Source of the DNA: G963667975 sp963677395
GTDB lineage: Bacteria; Bacteroidota; Bacteroidia; Bacteroidales; G963667975
NCBI GenBank assembly: GCA_963677395.2
Contig: OY781965.2
Coordinates: 682,001-746,000 of the forward strand
Direction of reading: 5' to 3'
DNA length: 64,000 nucleotides
Of the stretch, positions 33,987 through 43,819 are shown piece after piece. Position numbers and translations under genes: made by a program. Each line of letters begins with the position of its first letter. The stretch's first letter is position 1. The notes below the pieces were generated by a model. The model was not told where the DNA came from. It saw only the letters and a list, made by a program, of their open reading frames with translations, and made no database searches.

Positions 33987-35489
33987 ATGGCACAAATCAT
34001 CAATGATATTTCAAGAACATTTAATGAATATTTACTGGTTCCGGGTCTTACCACAAAAGATTGTGTTCCGGACAGGATTCACCTGAAGACTCCTTTGGTA
34101 AAGTATTCAAAAGGAAATGATTCTGATATAGTTTTGAATGTTCCGTTTGTCTCGGCAATCATGCAATCTGTTTCAGACGCTAATATGGCTATTGCTCTGG
34201 CAAGAAATGGTGGTTTGTCATTTGTTTTCGGGTCTCAATCAATTGAAGACCAGGTTGAAATGGTGAGGAGAGTAAAGAAGTTTAAGGCTGGTTTTGTTGT
34301 GAGCGATGCGAACCTAAAACCAGATCAAACATTAAGAGATGTAATAGATTTAAAAAACAGAACGGGATTTTCGACGATTGGTGTAACACATGACGGAACA
34401 TCGGGCGGCAAATTACTGGGAATGATCGCAAGCAGAGATTATCGCCCAAGCAGAGATAGTCTTGATAAAAAAATTCAGGATTTTATGACTCCGTTCTCAA
34501 AACTGGTAACAGGTAAGTATGGTATCAGTCTGGAAGAAGCAAACGATATCATTTGGGATAATAAAATAAACACGCTTCCGATAATTGATGAAAACCAATG
34601 CTTAAGATATTTCGTTTTCAGAAAAGATTACGACAATCATAAAAATAATCCGGATGAATTACTTGATCCACAAAAAAGATTGCGGGTTGGAGCGGGTATA
34701 AATACAAGAGATTATGCAGAACGTATTCCGGAATTGGTAGAAGCGGGTGTTGATATTCTTTGTATTGATTCATCCGACGGATTCTCGGAATGGCAAAAGG
34801 AAACCATTAAGTTTGTTCGTGATAATTATGGCGAAAGGGTGAAAATTGGAGCCGGAAATGTTGTTGATCAGGATGGCTTTAATTATTTAGCAGATGCCGG
34901 AGCTGATTTTGTGAAAGTAGGTATCGGAGGAGGTTCTATTTGCATAACAAGGGAGCAAAAGGGTATTGGAAGAGGGCAGGCTACCGCGTTAATCGAAGTT
35001 GCGAAAGCACGTGATGAGTATTTTGCGAAAAACGGGATATATATTCCGATTTGCTCAGATGGCGGCATTGTGCAGGATTATCACATGGTACTTGCATTAG
35101 CCATGGGGGCTGACTTCATTATGATGGGGAGATATTTTGCAAGATTTGATGAAAGCCCGACTAAAAAACTGATCGTAGGAGGAAGCTATGTAAAAGAATA
35201 TTGGGGCGAAGGCTCTAATCGTGCAAGAAACTGGCAACGATATGATATGGGAGGAGCCACATCTCTGAAATTTGAGGAAGGGGTTGACAGCTATGTTCCG
35301 TATGCCGGAAAATTGAAAGATAATCTTGACGTAACGTTAGGGAAGATAAAATCGACAATGTGCAGTTGTGGAGCTTTTTCAATACCTGAACTTAAACAGA
35401 TTGCAAAAATAACCATGGTTTCCTCAACGAGCATTATTGAGGGGGGAGCGCATGATGTAATATTGAAAGAAACAAAACGGGAAAACTAA
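33987..35489 (+). CDS. IMP dehydrogenase, Tritrichomonas-like type
   Basis: IMP dehydrogenase oxidises IMP to XMP, the first step of guanine nucleotide synthesis. The 500-residue protein has the barrel with catalytic Cys319 in GGGSICITREQKGIGRG, the flap with Arg418-Tyr419 in NRARNWQRYD, and an inserted CBS region (residues about 100-225). The N-terminus (RTFNEYLLVPGL), LVSAIMQSVS-type block and C-terminus follow the Tritrichomonas foetus enzyme as I recall it, and the numbers of the catalytic residues agree with that enzyme. Ordinary bacterial GuaB is different, so this is probably a second IMP dehydrogenase. A TAGATTTG box lies at 33956-33963. Confidence 0.92.
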   Translation: MAQIINDISRTFNEYLLVPGLTTKDCVPDRIHLKTPLVKYSKGNDSDIVLNVPFVSAIMQSVSDANMAIALARNGGLSFVFGSQSIEDQVEMVRRVKKFKAGFVVSDANLKPDQTLRDVIDLKNRTGFSTIGVTHDGTSGGKLLGMIASRDYRPSRDSLDKKIQDFMTPFSKLVTGKYGISLEEANDIIWDNKINTLPIIDENQCLRYFVFRKDYDNHKNNPDELLDPQKRLRVGAGINTRDYAERIPELVEAGVDILCIDSSDGFSEWQKETIKFVRDNYGERVKIGAGNVVDQDGFNYLADAGADFVKVGIGGGSICITREQKGIGRGQATALIEVAKARDEYFAKNGIYIPICSDGGIVQDYHMVLALAMGADFIMMGRYFARFDESPTKKLIVGGSYVKEYWGEGSNRARNWQRYDMGGATSLKFEEGVDSYVPYAGKLKDNLDVTLGKIKSTMCSCGAFSIPELKQIAKITMVSSTSIIEGGAHDVILKETKREN

Positions 35490-35513
35490 AAAGCCCCGAC
35501 ACTCAATATGTAA

Positions 35514-35559
35514 AAAAGCTCCCGGAAAGGTATTAAATTCATTCCGGGAGCTTTTGTTT
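35514..35559 (+). terminator. Terminator behind the IMP dehydrogenase gene
   Basis: AAAAGCTCCCGGA (35514-35526) pairs with TCCGGGAGCTTTT (35543-35555), a perfect 13-base-pair stem with a 16-base loop, followed by GTTTT. Confidence 0.9.
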
Positions 35560-35762
35560 TTCGGATCGGTAAAATGGGCAAAAAGGAGAGTGTATTGTAT
35601 GCAAGATAATTTAAATTATACAATTGCAAAATAAGTATATACACCTGTTATATAATTGATTAATAATTGGGAATGTACGTTTTATCTCAGATTGACAGAA
35701 ATTAGAAATGTTGTGTATATTTGTGTGTCATGTATTATATTGACAAGAAACCAGCGTTGACG

Positions 35763-36299
35763 ATGGAAAACCAAACCGAAAGCCTAGAAAAAGAAAACAG
35801 TATTACAGATGATGAGATTGAACCTCAGAAAATCATTAGTCTTAATAAGTTTATAATACTAACAATCATTTCATTAGGACTTTATGAATTATGGTGGATT
35901 TATAAATCCTGGCGATTCTTTCAGCAGAAAGAAAAAGTGGATATGCTACCGGCATTAAGAGCACTTCTTAGTATTATCTTTTTAATTCCGTTATTAAATA
36001 GAATTCAGAAGTTTGCTCAAATAAAAGGCTATGACAAAAGATATTCTCCGGTATTACTTTACATTGCTTTTATTATTGTAAAGCTATCTGTATATTTACC
36101 TGATTTTTATTGGTTTGTGCCTATTTCGTCCTTTGTATTTTTGATTCCTGCATTTAATGCACTTAATTATGCAAAAAGAAATTCATCTGAGTTTATTGTT
36201 GAAGAACAAGAATCTTTTAATACGCGACAAATTGCATTAATAGTAATTGGTACGATTTTTTGGATTTTATTAATTACCGGATTGATAGAAAATTTATAA
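35763..36299 (+). CDS. Small integral membrane protein of unknown function
   Basis: A 178-residue protein with a polar N-terminus of about 25 residues and four likely membrane segments (KFIILTIISLGLYELWWIY, ALLSIIFLIPLL, SPVLLYIAFIIVKLSVYL with FVFLIPAFNAL, and IALIVIGTIFWILLITGLI). The GLYELWWIYKSW stretch recalls DUF4234-like proteins, but the assignment is weak. A TATATTTG box at 35716-35723 lies just before an in-frame ATG at 35730; if that start is used the messenger would be leaderless. ATG 35763 is chosen because the extra 11 residues look non-conserved in character. Confidence 0.65.
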   Translation: MENQTESLEKENSITDDEIEPQKIISLNKFIILTIISLGLYELWWIYKSWRFFQQKEKVDMLPALRALLSIIFLIPLLNRIQKFAQIKGYDKRYSPVLLYIAFIIVKLSVYLPDFYWFVPISSFVFLIPAFNALNYAKRNSSEFIVEEQESFNTRQIALIVIGTIFWILLITGLIENL

Positions 36300-36352
36300 T
36301 CAGTGTACAGCATTGATTCACATGATAATAGATCATACGATAAAACGGAAAC

Positions 36353-37036
36353 ATGATTCCAAAGGACAAAATAAAAGAAATTGCATTTAGAAATGGAGTT
36401 GATTTATTTGGGATTGCCTCGGTTGACAGATTTGAGAATGCACCTAAAGGATTCCATCCAAAAGATATTTATTCAAAAGCTGAAACGGTCATTGCATTTG
36501 CAATTAAACTTCCGACAGAATCTCTATACGCGGAAAATCCTGTTCCTTTTTCTCACATGAATACATTGGCAATGCAGAAAATGGACTCGATAACGTATGA
36601 TATATCTTCGGAACTTGACCGACTGGGATTAAAAAATGTATTGATACCCACTGATGACCCATATTTATACTGGGACAATGATAAACAAGAAGGTCGTGCG
36701 ATATTATCACTCAGGCACGTTGGATATTTAGCCGGATTAGGGAATCTTGGAAAAAATAACTTATTGATAAATAAGGATTTTGGAAATATGATTCAGATTG
36801 GAGCATTGCTGACTTCTGTGAAATATAAATCAGATCCCTTGGCTGATTATGAAGTTTGTCCTCCAAATTGCAGGATTTGTCTGGATATTTGTCCTCAAAA
36901 TGCCTTGACGGGTGATACCGTGATTCAAAAGGAATGTAGGCTGATTTCAACGTTTAAGACGCAGAAAGGATATACGATAAAAAAGTGCTTCGAATGTAGA
37001 AAAAGATGCCCGGGAGCATTCGGAATAAAAAAATAA
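36353..37036 (+). CDS. Short QueG-like [4Fe-4S] protein
   Basis: A 227-residue protein similar to the N-terminal catalytic part of epoxyqueuosine reductase QueG. The opening (RNGVDLFGIASVDRFENAPKGFHPKDI) and LGNLGKNNLLINKDFGNMIQIGALLT blocks are those of the family. Iron-sulfur ligands follow as CPPNCRICLDICP and CFECRKRCPG, fit for two [4Fe-4S] clusters. QueG itself is about 350-380 residues with a HEAT-like tail, which is missing here, so true QueG activity is uncertain; reductase or electron transfer roles are both possible. It ends the row of accessory + strand genes. Confidence 0.82.
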   Translation: MIPKDKIKEIAFRNGVDLFGIASVDRFENAPKGFHPKDIYSKAETVIAFAIKLPTESLYAENPVPFSHMNTLAMQKMDSITYDISSELDRLGLKNVLIPTDDPYLYWDNDKQEGRAILSLRHVGYLAGLGNLGKNNLLINKDFGNMIQIGALLTSVKYKSDPLADYEVCPPNCRICLDICPQNALTGDTVIQKECRLISTFKTQKGYTIKKCFECRKRCPGAFGIKK

Positions 37037-37097
37037 AAAGCCGTGAACCCCCTGAATTATATACCTTAAACGATGATTCTGTACTTTTAAATCTGGA

Positions 37098-39026
37098 TTA
37101 ATTCGGATTTTCGTCCTTGATGTTTCTGATGTGAATGGAAACGGTTGTTCCCTGATTTTTGATACTTTCTATTGTCAACTGTCCATTATTACGCTCAACA
37201 AATTCTTTGCAAAGACTGAGCCCAACACCGCTTCCTCTCTCGTTACAGGTTCCGTAGCCCGGTTCTTTATCAATTGAAAAGGCTTTTGCAAGCTGATCCG
37301 GAGTCATTCCAATTCCGTTATCCGAGATCATTAAAATTTTATGCTCATTGTCTGTTTTCATCCAAATAGAAATAATGCCTCCGGGATTGGTAAACTTAAC
37401 GGCATTTGAAATTAGATTTCGAAGAACAACCTGCAGCATCATATTGTCAAAACAAACCTGATCATTCTTATTTACAGTATTGTTGATGCTTATGCTTTTG
37501 GATTGAATTTCTGCGTGAAGAAACTCAACAGACTCATCCACCAACTGCTTTGTCTGGCAAAATTCTGTTTTTGTACTTATTATATTGAGTTGAGATCTAG
37601 ACCATTGCAAAAGATTATCGAGTAAAAAATGAAGTTTCAGGGATGATTCATGAATATGATTAGCAACTTGTTCAAGCAGATGGTTCTGAATAAGATTTAT
37701 CTCAGTTTTTAAAACATCTGAAAATCCGATAATGGTGTTTAACGGGTTTTTTATATCATGAGCAATAATTGAGAATAGGCGGTCTTTCATCAGGTTAATT
37801 TCTCCCAACTCTTTGGTTTTTTGCTCAATTTCAGCCTTTTGCTGACTGATTTGCAGGAAGGATTGTTTGAGTTTTCTGCGACGTTTAAGAAAAACCAATG
37901 CCCAGGCAATAAAGGAAATAATAAACGCGATCAAAAGAAAGAATATCAGCCTATGACTTTTGATTACCCGGTTTTGCAACTGGTTTTCTTTTGTAAGGCT
38001 CTGATTAAGTAAGGTTTCTTTTTCCAGTTTGTATTTGGCTTCAAGTTCGGCAACAGCTTTTTGGCTGAGTTCGTAGTAAAAATTAACACTTACCGCATTA
38101 TATTTTTCAAGATAGGAGGCGGTTTTTTTTAAATCGCCTTTATTTTTATATGCAAGTACTAAATTTAGTAATGCTTCTCTTTGGTAAGGGATTATCCCTG
38201 ATTTGGAGGATAATTCATAGCTTTCAAGGCAATATTTCACTCCAATATCTTCACGATTCGTAAAGATATACATAGCTGCAAGATTGTTTAAAATGTTTGG
38301 TTTGTGAATTATTTCTCCGGATAATTCGTTGTATTTCAGTGCGATTAGCAAATGTTTTACACCCAGATCAAAATGATTGAATGAAGAGTAGCTACAGGCT
38401 TTTATATTTTCGAGACTATAGCGAAGGGAATAATTATCAGTTTGCCCGATATACTTAAATGCAGAATCTATTAATTGTAAGGCATAAGTATAGTTTTTTT
38501 CTTCATACACCACTGCTGCCTTGCGATCATATATTTTCGCGATCTCATTTTCTTCGTTAAGTGTTTTTGCAAAATACAAAGCTTTGTCGAGGTATGTTTT
38601 CGCCTTTTTAAATTCTCCATAAGCCCTGTAATTTTCACCGATAGAACGCAGGCATTGTACAATGCGTAATCCCTCACCTTTTGCTATCCAGTAATCAAGT
38701 ACGGATAAATAAATAAACAAAGCTTCACTTAAGATGCCTTTTACTTTTAAAATCTCAGCTTTTTGAAATTCAATAAGTTTATGGAGATCCTCACTTTTTT
38801 CTCCTTTTAATAGTCTGAAACATCTTTTATTGTAGTTTTCTGATTTAGCAAGATCAACATTCAGATAGGCAATGCTTAAATCATTGAGGAGTAGAATTCT
38901 GTTTTGGTTACTTAGCGAAGAACTTTCCAATCTTTTCTCACACTCTCGGATAAAATCAGTGCTAGCTCTTGTTTTCAGAGGAATAGAAAGAAATAATGCA
39001 AGTGCAATTAGCAGTAGTATTCTCAT
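37098..39026 (-). CDS. Sensor histidine kinase with periplasmic TPR domain
   Basis: A 642-residue membrane kinase. Signal sequence (1-21), then about seven tetratricopeptide repeats in the periplasm (residues 30-310), a coiled segment, one membrane helix (about 355-377, FFLLIAFIISFIAWALVFL) and a coiled linker. The kinase core has the H-box IIAHDIKNPL with His423, the N-box NLISNAVKFTNPGG, DNGIGMT and GSGVGLSL. No receiver domain follows, and no response regulator is next to it, so it may signal to a distant partner. ATG 39026 is chosen because it opens the signal sequence; the frame runs on to 39083. Confidence 0.92.
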   Translation of the reverse strand: MRILLLIALALFLSIPLKTRASTDFIRECEKRLESSSLSNQNRILLLNDLSIAYLNVDLAKSENYNKRCFRLLKGEKSEDLHKLIEFQKAEILKVKGILSEALFIYLSVLDYWIAKGEGLRIVQCLRSIGENYRAYGEFKKAKTYLDKALYFAKTLNEENEIAKIYDRKAAVVYEEKNYTYALQLIDSAFKYIGQTDNYSLRYSLENIKACSYSSFNHFDLGVKHLLIALKYNELSGEIIHKPNILNNLAAMYIFTNREDIGVKYCLESYELSSKSGIIPYQREALLNLVLAYKNKGDLKKTASYLEKYNAVSVNFYYELSQKAVAELEAKYKLEKETLLNQSLTKENQLQNRVIKSHRLIFFLLIAFIISFIAWALVFLKRRRKLKQSFLQISQQKAEIEQKTKELGEINLMKDRLFSIIAHDIKNPLNTIIGFSDVLKTEINLIQNHLLEQVANHIHESSLKLHFLLDNLLQWSRSQLNIISTKTEFCQTKQLVDESVEFLHAEIQSKSISINNTVNKNDQVCFDNMMLQVVLRNLISNAVKFTNPGGIISIWMKTDNEHKILMISDNGIGMTPDQLAKAFSIDKEPGYGTCNERGSGVGLSLCKEFVERNNGQLTIESIKNQGTTVSIHIRNIKDENPN

Positions 39027-39132
39027 AATATCCCGGGATAATGTACAAATATACGATTTTCGGCATAGAAAATCGTATATCATAAAGGAAAGTTCTTTTA
39101 TAAGATTCTTTGCCTTTTACCCGGCAACTTGG

Positions 39133-40746
39133 TTAGTATTTTAGCTTTAATACCTCTAATGCTTTCTTAAAGTCGTCATCCATTGAGAGATATAGTTCGT
39201 AAAAACCGTTTTCCCGGTAAAGGTTTCGGGCAATGTATGCTTTGAGCATACCCGAAATACGCTTTTTATTCGCCTTTGCTCCCTGGTCATTCCGTTCAAC
39301 ACCTTGTTCTAAAGCATATTTAATCAGTTGATTATACATATTATCATCAATATTAAATCCTTTATTAAATTCATTGAAGTTCTTGAATTGCGTAAGTTCT
39401 TTACGATGGGTGTCGGTATAATTAAATGCAAACTGGTAGATTAAGCCTTTGCCTGATAAATTATTGTAAAAAACATTGTCTTTGTTTCGTTTGTAAGGCA
39501 CAAAAACATCGGGCATGATTCCACCACCACCATACACGGTTTTTCCTTGGGGAGTATGGTATTTCAGGGAATCTGCAAACGAAACAGAGTCGGTTCCTTC
39601 CAATTCGCCAGAGAGTAAGCGTTTAGTATAATCGTCATAATAAGCCTGAGGATCGTTTCCGTAAGGGCGCTGAATACATCTGCCGGTAGGTGTATGATAA
39701 CGTGCTATGGTAATTCTGGCGGCCGAACCATCGGGTAAATCAAACTGCTGCTGAACTAATCCTTTTCCAAACGAACGACGGCCAACAATAGTTCCGATAT
39801 CATTATCCTGTAACGCACCAGCCAGAATTTCGCTGGCAGAAGCAGACCATTCGTCAATGATTACAACTACGGGCTTTCCTTCAAACAGACCATCGGAAGT
39901 TGCATAAACCTTTTCCTTACGCTGATGAACACCTTCGGTATAAACGATCAGTTTCCCTTTTGGCAGAAAGTGGTCGGCAAGAGCTGTTGCGGCTCCGAGT
40001 AGGCCGCCTCCATTTCCACGCAAATCAAGAATAAGCTTGTTCATTCCTTTCCCGTTCAGCTCTTCAAGAGCTGTATTGAATTCGCTGGCTGTTGTTTCAG
40101 AGAATTTGTTGAGCTTTATGTATCCGGTATTGTTGTTTACCATGAACTTGGCATCAACGCTGTAATCAGGGATTACATCACGGGTTATGGTAAAGGGAAG
40201 AAGGTTTCTTACCCCTGAACGATAGATCTTTACCCGTACTTTGGTTCCTTTTTCTCCACGAAGTTTTTTAAATACCTGTTGTTCAGTGATGTCTCTGCCA
40301 GCGACAAGTGTATCATTTACCATCACAATGCGATCGCCGGCACGGATGCCAACTTTTTCAGAAGGACCTCCGCTTACAGGATTTATGACTACAATCGTAT
40401 CTTTTTCGATGGCAAATTGAACTCCGATTCCTTCAAAATTACCCTGAAGTTCTGCATTTACATCCTTCAGATCTTCAGCCGGAATATAGGCAGAGTGAGG
40501 ATCGAGCTTTTGCAGCATACTACTGATAGCACTTTCATAAAGCTGTTTTCCGTTAACGGTATCAACGTAATACTCTTTTAATAAGTAAATCAGATCATTG
40601 AGTTTCGAATCAGCGTTTATACTTCCTCTGTTCCCAAAACCTGATTTTGAATTCAGATTTTGTCCAAGAAAGATACCTGCTATCAATACAAATGCCAAAA
40701 TTACGGGCAGGTAAACAATAATTCGCTTATTTTTAGGAGTATCCAT
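39133..40746 (-). CDS. S41 family C-terminal processing protease with PDZ domain
   Basis: A 537-residue protease of the Ctp/Prc type. One N-terminal membrane anchor (IIVYLPVILAFVLIAGIFLG, residues about 9-28), a PDZ domain (residues about 85-165: GIGVQFAIEKDTIVVINPVSGGPSEKVGIRAGDRIVMVND in parts) and the peptidase core with the catalytic Ser in WSASASEILAGALQD and Lys in SFGKGLVQQQ. The C-terminal 130 residues form an extra helical region. Such enzymes trim exported proteins or peptidoglycan hydrolases in the periplasm. It lies between a histidine kinase and an aldehyde dehydrogenase, all on the same strand. Confidence 0.95.
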   Translation of the reverse strand: MDTPKNKRIIVYLPVILAFVLIAGIFLGQNLNSKSGFGNRGSINADSKLNDLIYLLKEYYVDTVNGKQLYESAISSMLQKLDPHSAYIPAEDLKDVNAELQGNFEGIGVQFAIEKDTIVVINPVSGGPSEKVGIRAGDRIVMVNDTLVAGRDITEQQVFKKLRGEKGTKVRVKIYRSGVRNLLPFTITRDVIPDYSVDAKFMVNNNTGYIKLNKFSETTASEFNTALEELNGKGMNKLILDLRGNGGGLLGAATALADHFLPKGKLIVYTEGVHQRKEKVYATSDGLFEGKPVVVIIDEWSASASEILAGALQDNDIGTIVGRRSFGKGLVQQQFDLPDGSAARITIARYHTPTGRCIQRPYGNDPQAYYDDYTKRLLSGELEGTDSVSFADSLKYHTPQGKTVYGGGGIMPDVFVPYKRNKDNVFYNNLSGKGLIYQFAFNYTDTHRKELTQFKNFNEFNKGFNIDDNMYNQLIKYALEQGVERNDQGAKANKKRISGMLKAYIARNLYRENGFYELYLSMDDDFKKALEVLKLKY

Positions 40747-41021
40747 AGTGTTTTCAATGTTAAAAAAGAGTGTAAAAATAACCGTTTTCTTCCATTAATA
40801 TTGCGTTGTTGAAAAAGAATGATTAGAAGGAAGAAGGAATACGTATGGTTTCCAGAGAAAAACAGAAATAAAAATTAACGTGTAAACGTTCATCAAAATT
40901 CTCAGATACTCGCGTAAACGGATAACAGAATTCAATGTAAAAACCTGCAAGATTATTTTAAAACGGTAGTGCCACTCGTTATAAAACGAGGGTAAGATTA
41001 CCAGAATATTTGTACAGAAAC

Positions 41022-42578
41022 TCACAAATCAAACTTTATTCCCTGCGCGAGCGGTAGTTCTGTTCCAAAGTTGATGTTATTTGTTTGGCGACGCATATAC
41101 ACTTTCCATGCGTCAGAACCTGATTCACGTCCGCCTCCGGTATCTTTTTCCCCACCAAATGCTCCGCCGATTTCTGCTCCGGAAGTTCCGGTATTTACGT
41201 TGGCTATTCCGCAATCAGAACCAACATCCGAGATAAACAGTTCTGCTTCACGCATATTAAGGGTGAAAATAGCAGAGGATAACCCTTGTGGCACACCATT
41301 GTTGAGGGCAATGGCTTCGTCAATTGTTTTGTATTTTATCAGATAAACAATAGGAGCAAAGGTTTCTTCCTGAACGATTGTAAAATGATTTTCGGCTTCA
41401 CAGATAGCAGGAACCACGTAATTGCCCGATTCATGCCCTTCTCCGGATAATATTTCACCACCAAACAATATGTTCCCTCCTTCTTTTTTCACCATTTCAA
41501 GGGCATACACAAAGTTATTCACCGAAATTTTATCAATCAATGGGCCAACTAATGTGCCCGGTTTTAATGGATTTCCAATGTGTTCGGAAACCTGTTGATA
41601 TGCATTGATCAGTTTGTCTTTTACTATTTCATAGATGCTTTCGTGAATAATTAAACGCCGGGTAGAAGTGCAACGCTGTCCGGCTGTCCCCACTGCTCCA
41701 AAAACGATGGACGGTATTGCCATTGACAAATCGGCGCTTTCGGTAATAATTACTGCATTGTTTCCGCCCAACTCAAGAATGGTTTTGCCTAATCGTTTTC
41801 CAACAATGGCTGCTACCCGTTTTCCAACCTGCGATGAACCTGTTACCGAAATCAGGGGTATCCGTTTGTCTTCCAGAAAATTATCGCCAATCACCGTTGA
41901 TTTGGCAATTATCAGATTGAATACTCCTTCGGGAACGTTGTTTTTACGCAAAACGTTTGCGATTATCTTTTGAACAGCAATCGCACTAACCGGAGTTTTT
42001 GAGCTTGGTTTCCAGATTACAACATCCCCGGCAATCGCGGCAAGCATAGAATTCCATGCCCATACGGCAACCGGGAAATTAAATGAAGTAATAATCCCAA
42101 CAACTCCTAAGGGCAGGTACTGATCCATCATACGATGATTTCTGCGTTCGGAATGAAGCGTAAACCCGTTTAACAGTCGCGACTGACCTACGGCAAAATC
42201 ACAAATGTCAATCATTTCCTGTACTTCGCCCAAGCCTTCCTGATAAATTTTTCCCATTTCGAGCGAAACCAGATAGGCCAGATCTTCTTTGCTTGCACGT
42301 AATACTTCACCAATCTGGCGAACAACTTCTCCACGCTGAGGTGCCGGAACTTCTCTCCAGAGTTTAAAAGCTTCGGAAGCTTTATTTATCACCGTTTCAT
42401 ATTCTTCAATGTCGGCATTACGAATCTCTGCAATATTCGATAAATCAACAGGAGATAAAGAATTGGTTATAGCTCCATTGCCTTTTAACCAGAAAGCTCC
42501 GGTTGATACTCCTGAATTAATTTTTTCGATTCCTAATCGTGATAATATTTCCGGATGATTATAGATTTCTGAATTCAT
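41022..42578 (-). CDS. ALDH7-type aldehyde dehydrogenase (aminoadipate semialdehyde type)
   Basis: A 518-residue NAD-dependent aldehyde dehydrogenase. The catalytic Cys lies in GTAGQRCTSTRRLIIHE, the general base Glu in ILELGGNNAVI, and the nucleotide loop in TGSSQVGKRVA. The block SERRNHRMMDQYLPLGVVGIITSFNFPVAVWAWN is typical of the ALDH7 (antiquitin) group, which oxidises alpha-aminoadipate semialdehyde in lysine breakdown. The substrate in this bacterium cannot be fixed from sequence. The gene lies 275 bases from the protease gene; that gap holds no gene I can support. Confidence 0.93.
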   Translation of the reverse strand: MNSEIYNHPEILSRLGIEKINSGVSTGAFWLKGNGAITNSLSPVDLSNIAEIRNADIEEYETVINKASEAFKLWREVPAPQRGEVVRQIGEVLRASKEDLAYLVSLEMGKIYQEGLGEVQEMIDICDFAVGQSRLLNGFTLHSERRNHRMMDQYLPLGVVGIITSFNFPVAVWAWNSMLAAIAGDVVIWKPSSKTPVSAIAVQKIIANVLRKNNVPEGVFNLIIAKSTVIGDNFLEDKRIPLISVTGSSQVGKRVAAIVGKRLGKTILELGGNNAVIITESADLSMAIPSIVFGAVGTAGQRCTSTRRLIIHESIYEIVKDKLINAYQQVSEHIGNPLKPGTLVGPLIDKISVNNFVYALEMVKKEGGNILFGGEILSGEGHESGNYVVPAICEAENHFTIVQEETFAPIVYLIKYKTIDEAIALNNGVPQGLSSAIFTLNMREAELFISDVGSDCGIANVNTGTSGAEIGGAFGGEKDTGGGRESGSDAWKVYMRRQTNNINFGTELPLAQGIKFDL

Positions 42579-42671
42579 AGATTTTTAAATATTCTAAGTT
42601 TCAGAAGATAACAGGAAGATGACTGTAAAGGTTCATTCACTTTGGAATGACGAATGTTCTTTCCCCGGATT

Positions 42672-43607
42672 TTATACAGATTTGAACCGCGCAAACCGTT
42701 CACTTTTCTTTTTGATAAGCAAACGAAGTCCAATCAACATAAATCCAGTACTGAATATTGCTAACGAAATGTTTAATAATTGATTTTCTGTGATTGACTG
42801 GCTTGTATCTGTAATATCTGTACCGAAAAAATAAACAGCACATACACTCATGGCGTTGTTCAGAAAATGTGCCGCGATAGGAACCCATAAGTTACCGGAA
42901 TAGACAAAAAGATAACCCAGTAAAACGCCTAAAATTATACGAGGAAAGAATCCGTAGAACTGAAAATGGATCAAGCTGAATAAGATACCTGTAAGCCATA
43001 TTGCAGCATGAGGATTCTTAAACCATCGTTTTAGTTCTTTTTGTATTACACCTCTGAACAACCACTCTTCACCAATAGCAGGAATCACAGCAATGAGTAA
43101 AATATTATACAGAAAACCGATAAAACTGTTTGTTTTCAGGAATGCAGTTGTTAAACGACTTATACTCTCTTCTGTACTACGGATTGAATTTTCCAGATTT
43201 TGCATAGAATCGGGAAGATGCAGATTCGAATTCCACTCAGAAACCAGTGATACAAGGGGTTGAACAAGAATAATGATGAGTAATCCCAGTGCGATTTGTT
43301 TTAGGGAAGGAAACGAAGATGAACGTACTACAGATACCGGACGACGGTAAAACAGCCACATGAAAATAAAGGCAGGAATAAAAAACATACTCATATGTGA
43401 AACTAACTGGAAGTATTTCAATACGAGCACATCCTTGTAACCGAGACTGGCATTTTGATTTACAACAATATTTATTTTTTCGCCAAAGATCAGATAACCA
43501 CCCAGATATCCCAAAAAACCGAATATTAATACGGAGATAATTATAATCAAAATCAATGCAAATAATCTGTAAAGTGGATTTTTTCCGGAGAGTAGTATTC
43601 TGTTCAT
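42672..43607 (-). CDS. CPBP family intramembrane glutamic protease
   Basis: A 311-residue membrane protein with about eight helices. It carries the CPBP (Abi/Rce1-like) motifs: EEWLFRGVIQKEL (motif 1), TGILFSLIHFQFYGFFPRIILGVLLGYL (motif 2 with His) and PIAAHFLNNAM (motif 3). Such proteins cleave within the membrane and in some bacteria process or protect against peptides. The substrate is unknown. It stands alone on the - strand; the 212 bases upstream separate it from a divergent lipoprotein gene. Confidence 0.92.
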   Translation of the reverse strand: MNRILLSGKNPLYRLFALILIIIISVLIFGFLGYLGGYLIFGEKINIVVNQNASLGYKDVLVLKYFQLVSHMSMFFIPAFIFMWLFYRRPVSVVRSSSFPSLKQIALGLLIIILVQPLVSLVSEWNSNLHLPDSMQNLENSIRSTEESISRLTTAFLKTNSFIGFLYNILLIAVIPAIGEEWLFRGVIQKELKRWFKNPHAAIWLTGILFSLIHFQFYGFFPRIILGVLLGYLFVYSGNLWVPIAAHFLNNAMSVCAVYFFGTDITDTSQSITENQLLNISLAIFSTGFMLIGLRLLIKKKSERFARFKSV

Positions 43608-43819
43608 TGCTTAAATTCCTTTAGCTGCAAAAGTATGCAGATCCAATACTTAAACCAACAAAATTGACTCGGAATCTAAAGATTGATTAATTTTGTAAAG
43701 ATGTTGTTTTAAGCAGAATGAGTTTATATTGTTTATTTACAGATGAGTAAGCGTGTAATGATTGTGTTTTATACTGGCATCGAAATTGTAATAAAAAGAG
43801 TAAATAAAAAATAATCACC

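Noticed and set aside
40795..41025. A 76-codon - strand frame overlapping the end of the aldehyde dehydrogenase gene region
   Set aside because: It overlaps the real gene by a few bases, has no known motif, and looks like a chance frame in AT-rich intergenic DNA.
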